Source: Atrina japonica (lineage: Eukaryota; Mollusca; Bivalvia; Pterioida; Pinnidae). Taken from it: a stretch of 64,000 bases of DNA. A program made the translations under genes and the position numbers. The notes below the pieces were generated by a model. That model was not told the DNA's origin and ran no database searches. It saw only the letters and a program-made list of their open reading frames with translations. Location: contig BROG01000449.1 in assembly GCA_030159075.1 (NCBI GenBank), positions 186,001 to 250,000 on the forward strand. Direction: 5' to 3'. How positions within the stretch are numbered: position 1 is the stretch's first letter; each line of letters opens with the position of its first letter. Of the stretch, positions 24,181 through 36,690 are shown in pieces.

Positions 24181-27100
24181 TTATTGTTTATTATCTTTAT
24201 TTTTTATTTTTTTTTGTAATTTTTTGTTTTTTAATTATGTATTTTTTTTTATGTTATAGTTTATTTTTTTTTTTATTTTTTTGTTTTTTGATTATGTTTT
24301 TTTTTTTTTGTTTTTATTTATAGATTTTTTTTTAATTATATTAATTTTGATATTTTTTTTTTTTTTATTTTATTATTTATATATTTTTTAATCTTGTTAT
24401 TTGATTGGTATATTTTTATTTTATAAATTTTTGTTTTATTTGTTTATTATTTATTTATTGATTGTGTTTATCTTCATTTTTTCTTTTTTTTATTTTTTTT
24501 TTTTTCTGTTTTTTTGTTTTTTGTTTTATTTTTATATTTATTTTTTTTTTTTTTATGTTTATTTATTTTGAATTATATATTTATTTTTTGTTATTTTTAT
24601 TTTTTTTATTTTTTTTTTTTTTATTTTTTTTTTTTTTTGTTTTTTATTATGTTTATATTGTTTTATATTGTTTATATATTATTTTAATATTATTTTTTTT
24701 TTTATACTTTTATTTTATTTTTGTTTTGTTTTTAAAAAATTATTTTTTTTAACTTTTAAAATTTGTTTTTTATTTTTTTATTTATTTTATTTATTTGTTT
24801 TTTATTTATTTTTTATTTTTATTTATTTTATTATTTTTTGTTTTTGGTTTCTTTTTTATTTGTTTTTGTTTTTGATTATTTTATTTTTTTTTCATTTTTT
24901 ATATAGTTAATTATTTATTTATTTGTTTATGTTAATTTTTTATTTTTTTTTTTTTTTGTTTATATTTTATTCATTGGTTTTATTTTTTTTTTTTATTTTT
25001 TTCTTTTTTAAATTTTTTGTATTTTTTTTTATTTTTTTTGTGATTTTTTTTTATGTGGTTTGTTTATATATATAGTATTATGTAATTATTTAAATATTTC
25101 TTGTTTTATGATTTTTTTTTAATATTTTATTATATTATCTTTATTTTTTTTTTTGTTATTTATTGTTTTATATTTTTTGTTTTTTATATATATATATTTT
25201 TATTTTATTTTTATTATTATTTTTTTTTTTTTTTTTATTTTTTTATATTTTTATTTTTTGTTGTTATCTTTTTTTTTATTTTGTTGTTTTTTATTATGTT
25301 TATTTTTTTTTTTTATTATGTTTTGTTTTTTTTTTATTTTTTTTTTTTTTTATTTATTTTTTATGTTTTTATATATTTTATTTTAAAATATTTTTTGTTT
25401 GTTGTATTAATTATTATATTAATACTTTATTTATTCTTTTTTTTATTTATATGTTTATTGTTGTTTTTTTTATGATTGTGATTATGTTATTTATCTTTTC
25501 TTTTTTTGATTTTATTGTTTATTTGTATTTTAGTTTAATATTTTTTTATGTTTGTATTATTATGATTTTTTTTTATTGTTTTTTTTCGTTTTATTTATGT
25601 GTTTAGTCTATTTATTATATTTATTTTTTGATTTTTTTATTTTATTTTTGAAATTTTTATTTTTTTGGTTATTAATATTGTTTTTTTTTTTGTTGTATTT
25701 TTTTTTGTTAATTTTTTTATTTTTTTGATTTTTTTATTTATTTATTTTTTATTTTTATTTGTATTTTTTTTTTATATTTATTGTTTTATGTTTTTGTTTT
25801 TTTTTTATTTGTTTTATGATATTTTTATAAATTTTATTTTATTAATTTTTTTTTTTTTGATTTTTTTTATATTTTTGTTTTTTTTATTTTTATATTTTTG
25901 TATTATTTTTTTTATTTATTTGTTTATAATGTTTTTGTTTTTTTTTATTATTAATTATGTAATTTTTATTGGTTGTCTTATTGTTTTTTTTATTATTTTT
26001 TTTTTTTGTTTTGTGGTTATTTTGTGTCTTTTTATTTTTTTGTTTTTATTTGATTTTTTTGTTTTTTTTGTTTTTTTATTTAATATTTTTTTTTATTTTT
26101 TATTTTTTATGTTTATTGGTTTTTTATATTTTTTTTTTTTTTATGTTTTTTTTTTGTTTTTTTATTATTTTTTTTTTTTATTATTTTTTTGTTATATGTT
26201 TTTTAATATTATTTTTATTTATATTTTTTTTTATTTTTATGTTTTTTTTATATTATTTTTATTTTGTTTTTTTTTTTTTTTTTTTTTTATTATTTATTGT
26301 TTTTTGATTTGATTTCTTTTTTTTTTTTTGTATTTTTATTATTATTTCTTTGTATTTATTTGTTTATTTTTTGATGTTATTTATGATAATTTTTTTTTGT
26401 TATTTTTTATATGTATTTTTGTGTTGTTTTATATTTGATTTTATTTATTATGTTTATTATGTTTGTTTTGTTTTTTTTTATTTTTTTGCTTTTTTTTTAT
26501 TTTTGTTTTTTATTTATGTTTTTTGTTTTTTTGTTTTTTTATATTTTTTTTTTTTATTTATTTTTTATTTTATTTTTTTGATTATTGTATTTTTTATTAG
26601 TTTATTTTTTATTTTTTTGTTTTTGTTTTTTTAATGTTGATTTTATTTATTTTGTTTTTTGTTTTTTTTTTTTTTATTTTTTTCTTTATTTAATTTTTTT
26701 ATTTTATTTGTCATTTATTTGTTTTTTTATTTTTTTTTTTGTATTTATATTTTTTGTTTATTGTTTAATTGATTTTTTTTTATTTTTTGTTGTTTTTGTT
26801 TTATATTATATTTTTAAATTATTTTGTATTATTTATTTTTTTTATATTATTTTTTTTTTTTGTTAATAATTGTTTTTTTTTTTATTTTTTGATTTTTTAT
26901 GTTATCTTGGTTTTTTTTTTTGTTTATTTTTTTTTAGTTTATTTTTTTTATTATATTTTTTTTTTTTAATTTATATTTTTTAATTTTTTTTTTTTGTTTA
27001 TTTGTTTTTTTTTTTTTTTTATTTTTATTTTTTTTTTTTTATTATTTTGTTATTTTTTGTATTGATTTATTTATATTTATTATATTTTATATTTTGATTT

Positions 27101-27921
27101 TTTTTTCTATTTTTATTATGGTTATAATTATTTTGGGTTTTTTATTTTTTTATTATTCTATTTTTTTTTGTAATTTTATTTTTTTTTTTGCTATTTTTTT
27201 GATGTATTTTTTTTTTTTTATTGTTGTTATTTTTATTTAAATTAATATTGTTTTGAATTTTTATATTTAAATTTATTGTTATAAAAATTTGGTTTCTTTG
27301 TTTATTATTTTTTTAATTTTTGCATTTTATTGTTTTTATTATTTTTTTTTATTAATAATTTTTATTTTTTGATTGTTTTTTGGTTTTAATGTTTATTTTG
27401 TTTTTGTTTATTAATTTTTTTTATATATTTTTATTTTTTGTTTTATTATTTTATTTATGTCATTGTTTCTGATTATAAATTTCTTTTTTTTTTGGGTTTT
27501 TTTTGATATTTTTTTTTTCATTTTTATTTTTATTTTTTTTGTTTATATTTGTATTTTTTATTGTTATTGTGATATATTTTATATATTTTGTTTTTATTAT
27601 TGTATGTTATTTTATGTTTTTTTATTATTGTGTTTTTATTATTTGTTTTTATATTTTTTGTTTTTTGTTTTTTTTTTTTTTTTATTTTTTTTATTTTTTG
27701 TTTTTTATTTTATTGTTTTTTTTATTTTTATTTATATGTTAAATGATATATTTTTTAAATTTTTATTTTTTTATCTTTTTTATTATATATTTTTTTTGTT
27801 TTTTCTTTTTTTTCTTTTATGTTATGTATATTATATTTATTTTTTTTTTATTTTTTTTAATCAATTTTTAAATATTTTAATTTTGTTTCTATATTTTTTA
27901 ATTTTTTATTTATTTTTTTTT
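24181..27921. repeat. 3.7-kb T-rich low-complexity block, suspected artefact
   Basis: The + strand is overwhelmingly T with scattered A and G and almost no C, and there is no fixed period. Every + frame is rich in Phe, Leu, Ile and Tyr codons, which produces meaningless long frames (for example 25665-26312). The block is bounded on both sides by the same ~280-bp piece of the 39-bp array, the left copy degrading progressively and the right copy clean. This pattern fits a low-quality read tail incorporated in the assembly better than a real satellite, but the sequence alone cannot exclude a genuine T-rich insertion. Confidence 0.85.
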
Positions 27922-28965
27922 CACTACCAGTACAGCAGTACATGAGGATGTAACAAACACTACCATGTCTATCAATACAACAGTACAAGAGGATGTTAAA
28001 CATAACACTACCAGTACAGCAGTACATGAGGATGTAACACTTAACACTACCATGTCTATCAATACAACAGTACAAGAGGATGTTAAACATAACACTACCA
28101 GTACAGCAGTACATGAGGATGTAACAAACACTACCATGTCTATCAATACAACAGTACAAGAGGATGTAGAATCTATCATTGCCAGTACAACAGTATAAAC
28201 AAATGTAAAACTAATGATACAACAGTTAAAAGGATGTAAAACATATATACCAATACACCAGTGTATGAGGATGTAAAGTTTAACATTAGCAATACAACAG
28301 TACAAGAGGATATAGAACATTACATTACCATGTCTACCAGTACAATAATACATAAGGATGTAAAACTTAACATTATCAGTATACAAGGATGTAAAACCTC
28401 ATAATGCCAGTACAACAGAATAAACAAAATAAAAAACTAATGATGCAACATTTAAAGAGGATGTAAAACAATAGTACACAAGGATGTTAAACTTATTGTT
28501 ATGAGTACAACAGTAAGCAATACAAACAGATGTTAAATTTAACACTACCAATACATAAGTACAAGATAATGTCATGCTTGACACCAATTATACAACATCA
28601 GAGGTACAACAGTATTAAAACTTAACACTACCAGTACATCAGTACAAGTTGATGTTAAGCTTGACATCTGTTATACAACATCAGAAGTACAACAGTATAA
28701 AAATACAAACAAATGTAAAACTAAACACTACCAATACATGAGTACAAGATGATGTCACACTTGACACCAATTATACAACATCAGAGGTACAGCAGTACAA
28801 CATTATAGCAATACAAACAGATATAAAACTTAACACTACCATTACATCAGTACAAGTTGATGTCACACTTGACACCAATTATACAACATCAGATGTACAA
28901 CAGATGTAAAACTTAACACTACAAGTACATCAGTACAAGATGATGCTACGCTTGACACCTGTTAT
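27922..28965. repeat. 39-bp tandem array, block 3
   Basis: Clean copies resume abruptly at 27922 (cactaccagtacagcagtac) and drift into longer, more diverged units of about 85-125 bp. These contain acaagatgatgtcacacttg and acaccaattatacaacatc, around 28540-28960. The drift suggests the array's old edge. Confidence 0.88.
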
Positions 28966-28972
28966 ACAACAT

Positions 28973-29853
28973 CTGGGCCCAAGACCATAGAGAAGAAAAA
29001 TTCTGATGCACGTTTATTCTCATCTGAGTAAAAAGTGAAAACTTGTGGACCATAAAATGACTTTAGAATTTTCTCAAATCAGAGTAAGCTTGTTAAGTGT
29101 CAGTGTAAATCTTGTCCAAGGCATATGTCCCAATTTATGTCCTAATTCACTTTACTTCAAAGTTTGAACATTATTCTGACCATAATCTACAATTAATTAT
29201 TTAATCACCGACCAAGAGGTATAAAATGCGTTAAAAATCAAATAGGCAGCACGTTTTGTGGCATATTAAGGGGAATAGATATATACCTTTTTAAAAACAT
29301 TAAAAACGTCTTTTAAAGTGCCAATACATATTTATACATATAATATATATAATGTATAAAATAAACGATATTCAAGATACAAGTAAATTAGTATAAGTAC
29401 ATTAGATAAGATAAATGACTTGATACATATGCACATGTACCAGACTAAATTTACACTGTCCCTATTGATAATGTAAACAAACGTCGTATGGACAAAACAA
29501 GCCAACAGAGAAAGAAGTGTTGGTCTCCTAAACCTATTTTGCTCAAATAACACATTGTTTTTGAAAGCCAAAGTATTAAACATGTCCCGAAATACCTAGA
29601 GTGACAGAGACCATTGACATTAGAGTTTATTTATCCCAAGGCAAACATAGGGGGCAGCCATTTTTGCTGTTAAGAATTACCTAAGTTAACTATAGACTGT
29701 ACTTAAGAATTTTATCACTTGAAAAGAAATTTGTTTAATATTTTCTTTATGGTCCACAACTTTACCCAAATTAAGAAAATTCTGAAGATTTGAGTAAAAT
29801 CTTGAAGTTGAGTGAAAACTTTGTCTGGGAATAGTTTTATGGCCCTGGGCCCA
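28973..29853. mobile_element. Candidate TIR element (~0.9 kb)
   Basis: The left end, tctgggcccaagaccata, is matched by the complement of tatggccctgggcccag at the right end (to about 29856). Subterminal blocks are also inverted: gtggaccataaa and agaattttctcaaat at 29044-29080 versus atggtccacaac and agaaaattct at 29750-29784. No transposase is visible. A non-autonomous DNA transposon is likely, but no convincing target duplication was read. Confidence 0.5.
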
Positions 29854-29939
29854 GAAGTAGTCGTAAAGTTGAATACTACTGATATAGCGTGTGGCAAGGG
29901 CTTTAAGTAGTCACGCCGCACGTAAAATCAACTCTGACT

Positions 29940-30205
29940 GACTGACTACTGATATAGTAAAATCTACATAAACTGGCAGGGCGGAATCTTGTGAAGCCTT
30001 TTTTGACCTAGACAAGTTTAAATTTGAGGTAATAAAGCATAAGACTAAAATTACACTGACTAGACTAATGGTTCCTACTTGTCACCATACGTATCCAGTA
30101 AGGAATAAAACATTATTTTCCTGTGCAGCTTGTCATAACCAAAAAGTGAGTAGAATCATCTGTATGATAATCAAAAGGTTACTCCACCTACCGTCTTATG
30201 TGAAT
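29940..30205 (+). repeat. Dispersed repeat family X, copy 1
   Basis: Blocks gatatagtaaaatctacata, tttttgacctagacaag, ccagtaaggaataaaac, gcagcttgtcataacc and gtatgataatcaaaaggtta recur in the same order at 35768-36245. This copy has a single instance of the final block. No coding capacity. Confidence 0.75.
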
Positions 30206-30364
30206 TGGACAATACAACAACAAAAACAGATGTAGTTTAACACTACCAAAACAGTACAAGCAGTTAAACCATTATTATTTCAACCCTTTCCACATGTGTA
30301 ACTTGGATTTTGAGTTTCATTTTAAAAGGTATTTTTCGACACACTCAACATTTTTTCAGTTATG

Positions 30365-30608
30365 TGGTGGCAGCCAGTTTCTATTGGTGGAGGAGAGAAC
30401 CAGTTACAATGTACCCAGGTGGAGGAGAGAACTGGTTACAATGTACCCAGGAAGACACCATACGCCTTGTGCAAGTAAACTGACAATTTTTTTCACAAAA
30501 TCAGCTTAGGTTCCAGTGGGGCTTGAATCTACACTGACATGAAATGAGAGACTTCGAATTCATGATTCAAAGCTTTGATGCTCTAACCACTCGCCCACAG
30601 AAGCCCTA
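30365..30608 (-). mobile_element. Second SINE type (tRNA-like head), internal 32-bp duplication
   Basis: On the minus strand from about 30605 the sequence reads gggcttctgtgggcgagtgg, ttagagcatc, then gattcaagccccactgg. These fit a tRNA A-box (gggcgagtggttagagc) and B-box (gattcaagcc). The body contains two 32-bp copies with ggtggaggagagaac on the + strand (about 30388 and 30420). It is a different family from the SINE at 6278. Target duplications were not found. Confidence 0.6.
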
Positions 30609-30774
30609 AAGGTATAACGTGGAAACATTGGTACAGAAATGTTGGTTAAGAAAAATTGATAGATTGTTTCCATTTTTTTTTTCATGAACATGTCCAAGTG
30701 AAAATGCATTTTGATAATCTTCTGTATTATTGGATATAGGCTTTGACACAGAAGATTCATGTACCAGGAAGGTC

Positions 30775-30935
30775 ATTTTTGGCTCACCTGAACCAAAGGT
30801 TCATGGTAAATAAGAGCACTTGTTTTTTGTCTGTCATTAACTTTCAGACATTTTCGACCTCTTCTCAAAAACCAATGGGCCAATTTTAACCAAACATGAA
30901 GCCTGAGGTGAAAGAGCCATACTAGCTGGGGGCCA
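30775..30935. repeat. Fragment related to 'gctcacctgag' element
   Basis: Starts ggctcacctgaaccaaaggt, close to the terminus at 41971 (agctcacctgagccaaaggt). It continues with ctttcagacattttc and ccaatgggccaattttaacc. This appears to be a diverged or truncated member. Confidence 0.55.
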
Positions 30936-32409
30936 ATTCTCACCGAGTACCTATTCTTGCCAATGCTAAGGTTCAATGGTAAGATAGCAATATTAGAGCA
31001 TGTATGGTTGTTTGAAGAAGAAAAACATTTATCCAAAATGTTTGTGTGAAATACTGGGGAGATACAAACCACAAAAAACCAAAATAACACATAGTTTCCC
31101 CTAAGCACCCCTGGATTTGTAAGCATTGAGTATGAGGGAGCGGGTACCTGTCACATGATTGGTGGTTCACTCCATTATGTCAGTCCTTTCTGAGTTATAA
31201 CTCGTGTGATTTTTACTAATGTAGATGACATTGTTGTACAATTTTCTTTTCAAAATTTGAGCAAAAGTAGTAATTTCATCAAAGAACCCAGAAACAATAA
31301 AATTAAAAGATTCCTGGTGAAGCGAAAGAGAACATAGATATGATGTCACAGTTTGGGAGGACTAAACAATATGTTTATGTCTCTAGAAGTTAAAACGGTT
31401 AAGACCCGATGTCGCACTTGCTTTCTCTTTCTGCTTTAGAGATACTCGTAATGTAATTATAAACCATGTGAAAAAGTCTGAAAAGCTAACCATTCAATTA
31501 ATATTTCACTTTTTAAACATAATTCTTTTTTATAAATGAAACAAGACATCAAATCCAGTGTTTAATGCCACAGAAACAAGTTATTTATAAAGTTGGCAAG
31601 AATTTGCAATGTATCCCCCCAAAAAAGGCACATAATGGATGATGCACACATCGCTCCCCTTTCTCTGTGCACATGCATGAATTCTAAAAATATATCTGAC
31701 ACATGTCTGTTAAACATCAATCAATACATATCTGTGGTCACATTTGGGATCTTTTAACTTCTTTAAGGACAGGTACATAAAATTTAACAATTGTGGTGAG
31801 AAACGGTCCCCTACCAGTACCGTTTGACAGGCTTTGCAAGATCCTTAAATAAACTGCATAAAACTGACGCAAAATAATGGGCAGAATTTTAAGTTTTTTA
31901 GTTATTTCTATTTTTTGGTTGATGCGGTCTTGTTCAACTCAAAGTTTGAGTTGGCACACAATAATCTCTGTATGAACCTAATGAACACAGTCTCGGTGAT
32001 GTATCAGGATGACTTGACATAAATCAAAGTGAAACAATTTCTTAGCAAGAATAAAATCTGTACTTGTACCTATGACAACTCGGAACAATGTCCTATTTAT
32101 GGCACTGAACACTATTGTGATCACAATTTCAATTAAATAAAAAGCTTGCAGCAATTAGTAGGTGCAGACTGGAGCAACTGTACCTGACGTGAATGTTGAA
32201 TCACTGATTATTTTCTGTAATTCTCCACTGTGTATTTGATTGTGTGATTCACATAATGGAATGGTTAAGATATCACCAGCTGTTCAGAAGATTCTATATT
32301 GCCGAGGAGAAAATTTTTTCTTTTGTGAATTATTTTGATTTTGCAGATTAGAAAAGTTTGTTTTGTTTGCTGTTTTATGTCCTGCCAGGAATTCCCCATG
32401 TATATAAGT
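30936..32409. other. No feature seen
   Basis: AT-rich intron with short open frames on the minus strand at 30773-31349 that have no recognisable domains. No exon recognised. Confidence 0.35.
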
Positions 32410-32870
32410 ACAGTCAATCCTGCCTTGAAGGCCACCTGTTTTCAGCAGTCACTCATCTACAACAGCCAGTTTCTGTTTCCCCCAATCAATTTTACTGTAT
32501 AAACATACCTAAACCAACAGCCACCTGTCTAACATGGCCAGCAGCCAGTGATATTCAAGACAAAATGCTTGGTCACACTGTTTTCAGCAGCCATATTTTT
32601 TAGGATGGTTGATCACATGATTTATTTTTAGAAAACCTGTAAACAAGTTAGCTGGGCTGCAATGTAATGTACATGATTTTAACACCTGATCATCTTAACA
32701 TCAAACTATCATGTATTGGTATATGAATATACATGTGTTGCTTTACACTGCATAATAGACACTAATTTTCTTGTGATTTTTGTCAACCTGGAACCAAAGG
32801 CCATCTGTCTTATGCAGCCACTTTTCCAATCTCTCTTAAATGTCTGCTGAAAACAGGTTTGACTGTAAAT
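32410..32870. mobile_element. Candidate TIR repeat (~460 bp)
   Basis: The left end is acagtcaatcctgccttgaa, with gttttcagcag nearby. The right end, read in complement from 32868, is tacagtcaaacctgttttcagc. Internal blocks such as ggccacctgt and cagccacctgtc are repeated. The inverted ends and the name-giving acagtcaa.cctg motif are shared in style with the repeats at 9616 and 59212. Confidence 0.45.
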
Positions 32871-32926
32871 GACACAACTATAAAAAGTGTCTTCAGTCAG
32901 AGTTTCCAGGGTATTTGAACATACTG

Positions 32927-35142
32927 TAAAGGGAAAAATAATGTGTGGTGTTAACAGACTGTAGAGGGGAAAATAATGTGTGGTGTTAACATACTGTAGA
33001 GGGAAAAATAATGTGTGGGTTTAACATACTGTAGAGGGAAAAATAATGTGTGGTGTTAACATACTGTAGAGGGAAAAATAATAACATACTGTAGAGGGAA
33101 AAAATAATGTATGGTGTTAACATACTGTAAAGGGAAAAATAATGTGTGGTGTTAACATACTGTAGAGGGAAAAATAATGTGTGGTGTTAACATACTGTAA
33201 AGGGAAAAAATACATACTGTAGAGGGAAAAAATAATGTATGGTGTTAACATACTGTAAAGGGAAAAATAATGTGTGGTGTTAACATACTGTATAGGGAAA
33301 AATAATTTGTGGTGTTAACATACTGAGGAGGGAAAAATAATGTGTGGTATTAACAGACTGTATAGGGAAAAATAATAGCCTGTATAGGGAAAAAATAATG
33401 TGTGGTGTTATTACTGTAGAGGGGGGTGTGGTGTTAACATACTGTAGGAGGGAAAAAATAATGTATGGTATTAACAGAAAAATAATGTGTGGTGTTAACA
33501 TATAGGGAAAAATAATAACATATGTGTGTGTGGTGTAGCATACTGTATAGGGAAAAAATAATGTGTGGTGTTAACATACTGTAAAGGAAAAAATAACATA
33601 ACAGACTGTAGGGGAAAATAATGTGTGGGAACTGTAGAGGGAAAAATAATGTGTGGTGTTATACTGTAGAGGGAAAAATACTGTACTGTAGAGGGAAAAA
33701 ATAATGTGTGGTGTTAACATACTGTAGAGGGAAAAAATAATGTAAAACATACTGTAAGGGAAAAATAATGTGTGGTGTTAACATACTGTAGAGGGAAAAA
33801 TAATGTGTGGTGTTAACATACTGTAGAGGGAAAAATAATGTGTGGTGTTAACATACTGTAGAGGGAAAAAATAATGTATGGTGTTAACATACTGTAGAGG
33901 GAAAAATAATGTGTGGTGTTAACATACTGTATAGGGATTTGTGGGTTAACATAAAAAGGGTAATGTGTGGTGTTAACATACTGTAGAGGGAAAAATAATG
34001 TGTGGTGTTAACATACTGTAGAGGGAAAAATAATGTGTGGTGTTAACATACTGTAGAGGGAAAAATAATGTGTGGTGTTAACATACTGTAGAGGGAAAAA
34101 ATAATGTGTGGTGTTAACATACTGTAGAGGGGAAAAATAATGTGTGGTTAACATACTGTTAACATAACTGTGGTTTAACATAGTAAAGGGAAAAATAATG
34201 TGTGGTGTTAACATACTGTAGAGGGAAAAATAATGTGTGGTGTTAACATACTGTATAGGGAAAAATAATTTGTGGTGTTATAGAGGGGAAATAATATATG
34301 GTGGTATTAACATACTGTATAGAGGGGTTAGCAAATAATGTGTGGGGTTAACATACTGTTAATGTGTGGTGTTAACATACTGTAGAGGGAAAAATAAAAC
34401 ATACTGTAGAGGGAAAAATAATGTGTGGTGTGTATAGGGAACAACATACTGTAGAGAGGGTAGTTAACATACTGTAGAGGAAAAAATAATGTGGGGTGTT
34501 AACATACTGTAGAGGGAAAAAATAACATACTGTGTGTGGTGTTAACATACTGTAGAGGGAAAAATAATGTGTGGTGTTAACATACCATAGAGGGGAAATA
34601 ATATATGGTGTTAACATACTGTAGAGGGGAAAATAATGTGTGGTGTTAACATACTGTAGAGGGGAAAAATAATGTGTGGTGTTAACATACTGTAGAGGGG
34701 AAATAATGTGTGGTGTTAACATACTGTGGAGCGAAAAATAATGTGTGCTGTTAACATACTGTATAGGGAAAAATAATGTGTGGTGTTAACATACTGTAGA
34801 AGGGAAAATAATGTGTGGTGTTAACATACTGTAGAGGGAAAAATAATGTGTGGTGTTAACATACTGTAGAGGGAAAAATAATGTGTGGTGTTAACATACT
34901 GTATAGGGAAAAATAATGTGTGGTGTTAACATACTGTAGAAGGGGAAAATAAGAGGGAAAAATAATGTGTGGTGTTATACCGTAGAGGGGAAAATAATGT
35001 GTGGTGTTAACATACTGTAGAGGGAAAAATAATGTGTGGTGTTAACATACTGTAGAGGGAAAAATAATGTGTGGTGTTAACATACTGTAGAGGGAAAAAT
35101 AATGTATGGTGTTAACATACTGTAGAGGGAAAAATAATGAGT
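32927..35142. repeat. 35-bp tandem array
   Basis: About 60 copies of gttaacatactgtagaggga followed by aaaataatgtgtggt. Clean stretches (for example 33780-33900 and 34780-34900) are near-identical. In 33360-33780 and 34140-34560 many units are clipped, fused or missing pieces, which may be real deletions or poor consensus. It contains no genuine reading frame. Confidence 0.95.
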
Positions 35143-35767
35143 GGTATTAATATTTGCTATATTCATGGTGTTGATAAATCAATGGATTGAAGAAATAGTA
35201 AATAAGTTCTTAATAAAATAATATACACATGTACATGTTATATTCTACAGGCTGCCTTGGCAGGACCTAATCCTATGTTAAGTTACTCCCAATCTGTGAG
35301 TTTAAAAACTGGGATCATATCAGGAGGGACAAAAATGTGAAAAAGATCACTTTTCATTGGTTGAGTGATTATCTCACATATTGCTTCCATGACATTATCG
35401 AGACATTCTCATTAGTGTCATATAAACCAGTGAAAAAAATATTGATAAGATTGATGTCAATGCAGTCACTCTCATGTGAGTAATGAAGGTCCATTCATGT
35501 CTACATACTGTATGAGATAAGTCGGTTTTTAATCTCTTGACTGGTATTCCAGTCAGTTTGATAAGTCAATATAAAAGTACCTCTGTTAATAATAATTTGA
35601 ACAGGACAAGCATATATGTCACTTCTAAATGGTCACCAGGCTAATATGTCTGTATGATGTCATATTCTGAAACCATACTGGAGGCTTAAGTACATCGATA
35701 TAGCATTATGACCCCATTGTACAAAGGTCAGATCAAGGTTTTCATCTCAATGTGTAAAGTCAAACCA
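35143..35767. other. No feature seen
   Basis: Unique intron sequence between the 35-bp array and repeat family X copy 2. Confidence 0.4.
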
Positions 35768-36245
35768 TATCTACAGTAAAATCCATAATACCTGGTAGGA
35801 AGAAGTCTCATGAACCCTTTCTTGACCTGGATCAGTTTAAACTATAGGTAATAAAATGTAACAAGATTAAAGTTACATCAACAAGAATTAAATCATTCCT
35901 ACCATACCTATAAGTACCGGTATCCAGTGAGGAATAAAACGTTTTTCCCATGCAGCTTGTCATAACCGGAAAGTAAGTAGAATCATCCTTATGATAATCA
36001 AAAGGTTACTCCACCCCGCCAAGTAAGAAGAATCATCCTTATGATAATCAAAAGGTTACTCCACCCCGCCAAGTAAGTAGAATCATCTGTATGATAATCA
36101 AAAGGTTACTCCATGACACCGAGTAAGTAGAATCATTCGTATGATAATCAAAAGGTTACTCCATGACATCCAGTAAGTAGAATCATCCGCATGATAATCA
36201 AAAGATTACTACGCCATGCCAGGTTACCGGTATGTGAATCAGTGG
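35768..36245 (+). repeat. Dispersed repeat family X, copy 2, with internal array
   Basis: Same block order as 29940-30205, but the terminal block is expanded to five 50-bp tandem copies (35971, 36021, 36071, 36121, 36171). Each reads gtaagtagaatcat, then gtatgataatcaaaaggtta, then ctcca. Copies 2-3 end in ccccgcc and later ones in tgacacc or tgacatc. Confidence 0.8.
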
Positions 36246-36358
36246 TAAAATATCGTGTTAAAAACATAAACACTTTCATCATTGTAAATGTCAAGATGAT
36301 ATCTGATAGCAGACATTATATGGAGAAGCTAATTGCGATACTATCATTAGTAATAATT

Positions 36359-36690
36359 TACCAAAGTATTAATTGTGGCAATATCTTTATGTAATGACAC
36401 AAATGTCAGTTATCAAATGTAAGTTTACCAAAGTATTAATTGTGGCAATATCTTAATGTAATAACACAAATGTCAGTTATCAAATGTAAGTTTACCAAAG
36501 TATTAATTGTGGCAATATCTTAATGTAATAACACAAATGTCAGTTATCAAATGTAAGTTTACCAAAGTATTAATTGTGGCAATATCTTAATGTAATAACA
36601 CAAATGTCAGTTATCAAATGTAAGTTTACCAAAGTATTAATTGTGGCAATATCTTTATGTAATGACACAAATTTCAGCTATCAGGGCCCG
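36359..36690. repeat. 67-bp tandem array
   Basis: Five copies start near 36356, 36423, 36490, 36557 and 36624. Each has gtttaccaaagtattaattg, tggcaatatctta, and aacacaaatgtcagttatc. The middle copies are identical, implying a recent origin. Confidence 0.93.

Noticed and set aside
24462..27945. Many long + strand frames rich in Phe, Leu, Ile and Tyr
   Set aside because: They follow automatically from T-rich DNA with few stop triplets, overlap in several frames, and have no domain or codon signal.
31131..31160. gagtatgaggga as a candidate for the EYEG part of TULP4 exon 2
   Set aside because: The neighbouring residues do not match, and the true segment was found at 50259-50324.
32927..35142. 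CRISPR-like regular repeats
   Set aside because: The repeats abut directly with no unique spacers, the genome is eukaryotic, and no cas-like genes are present. The same applies to the other arrays.
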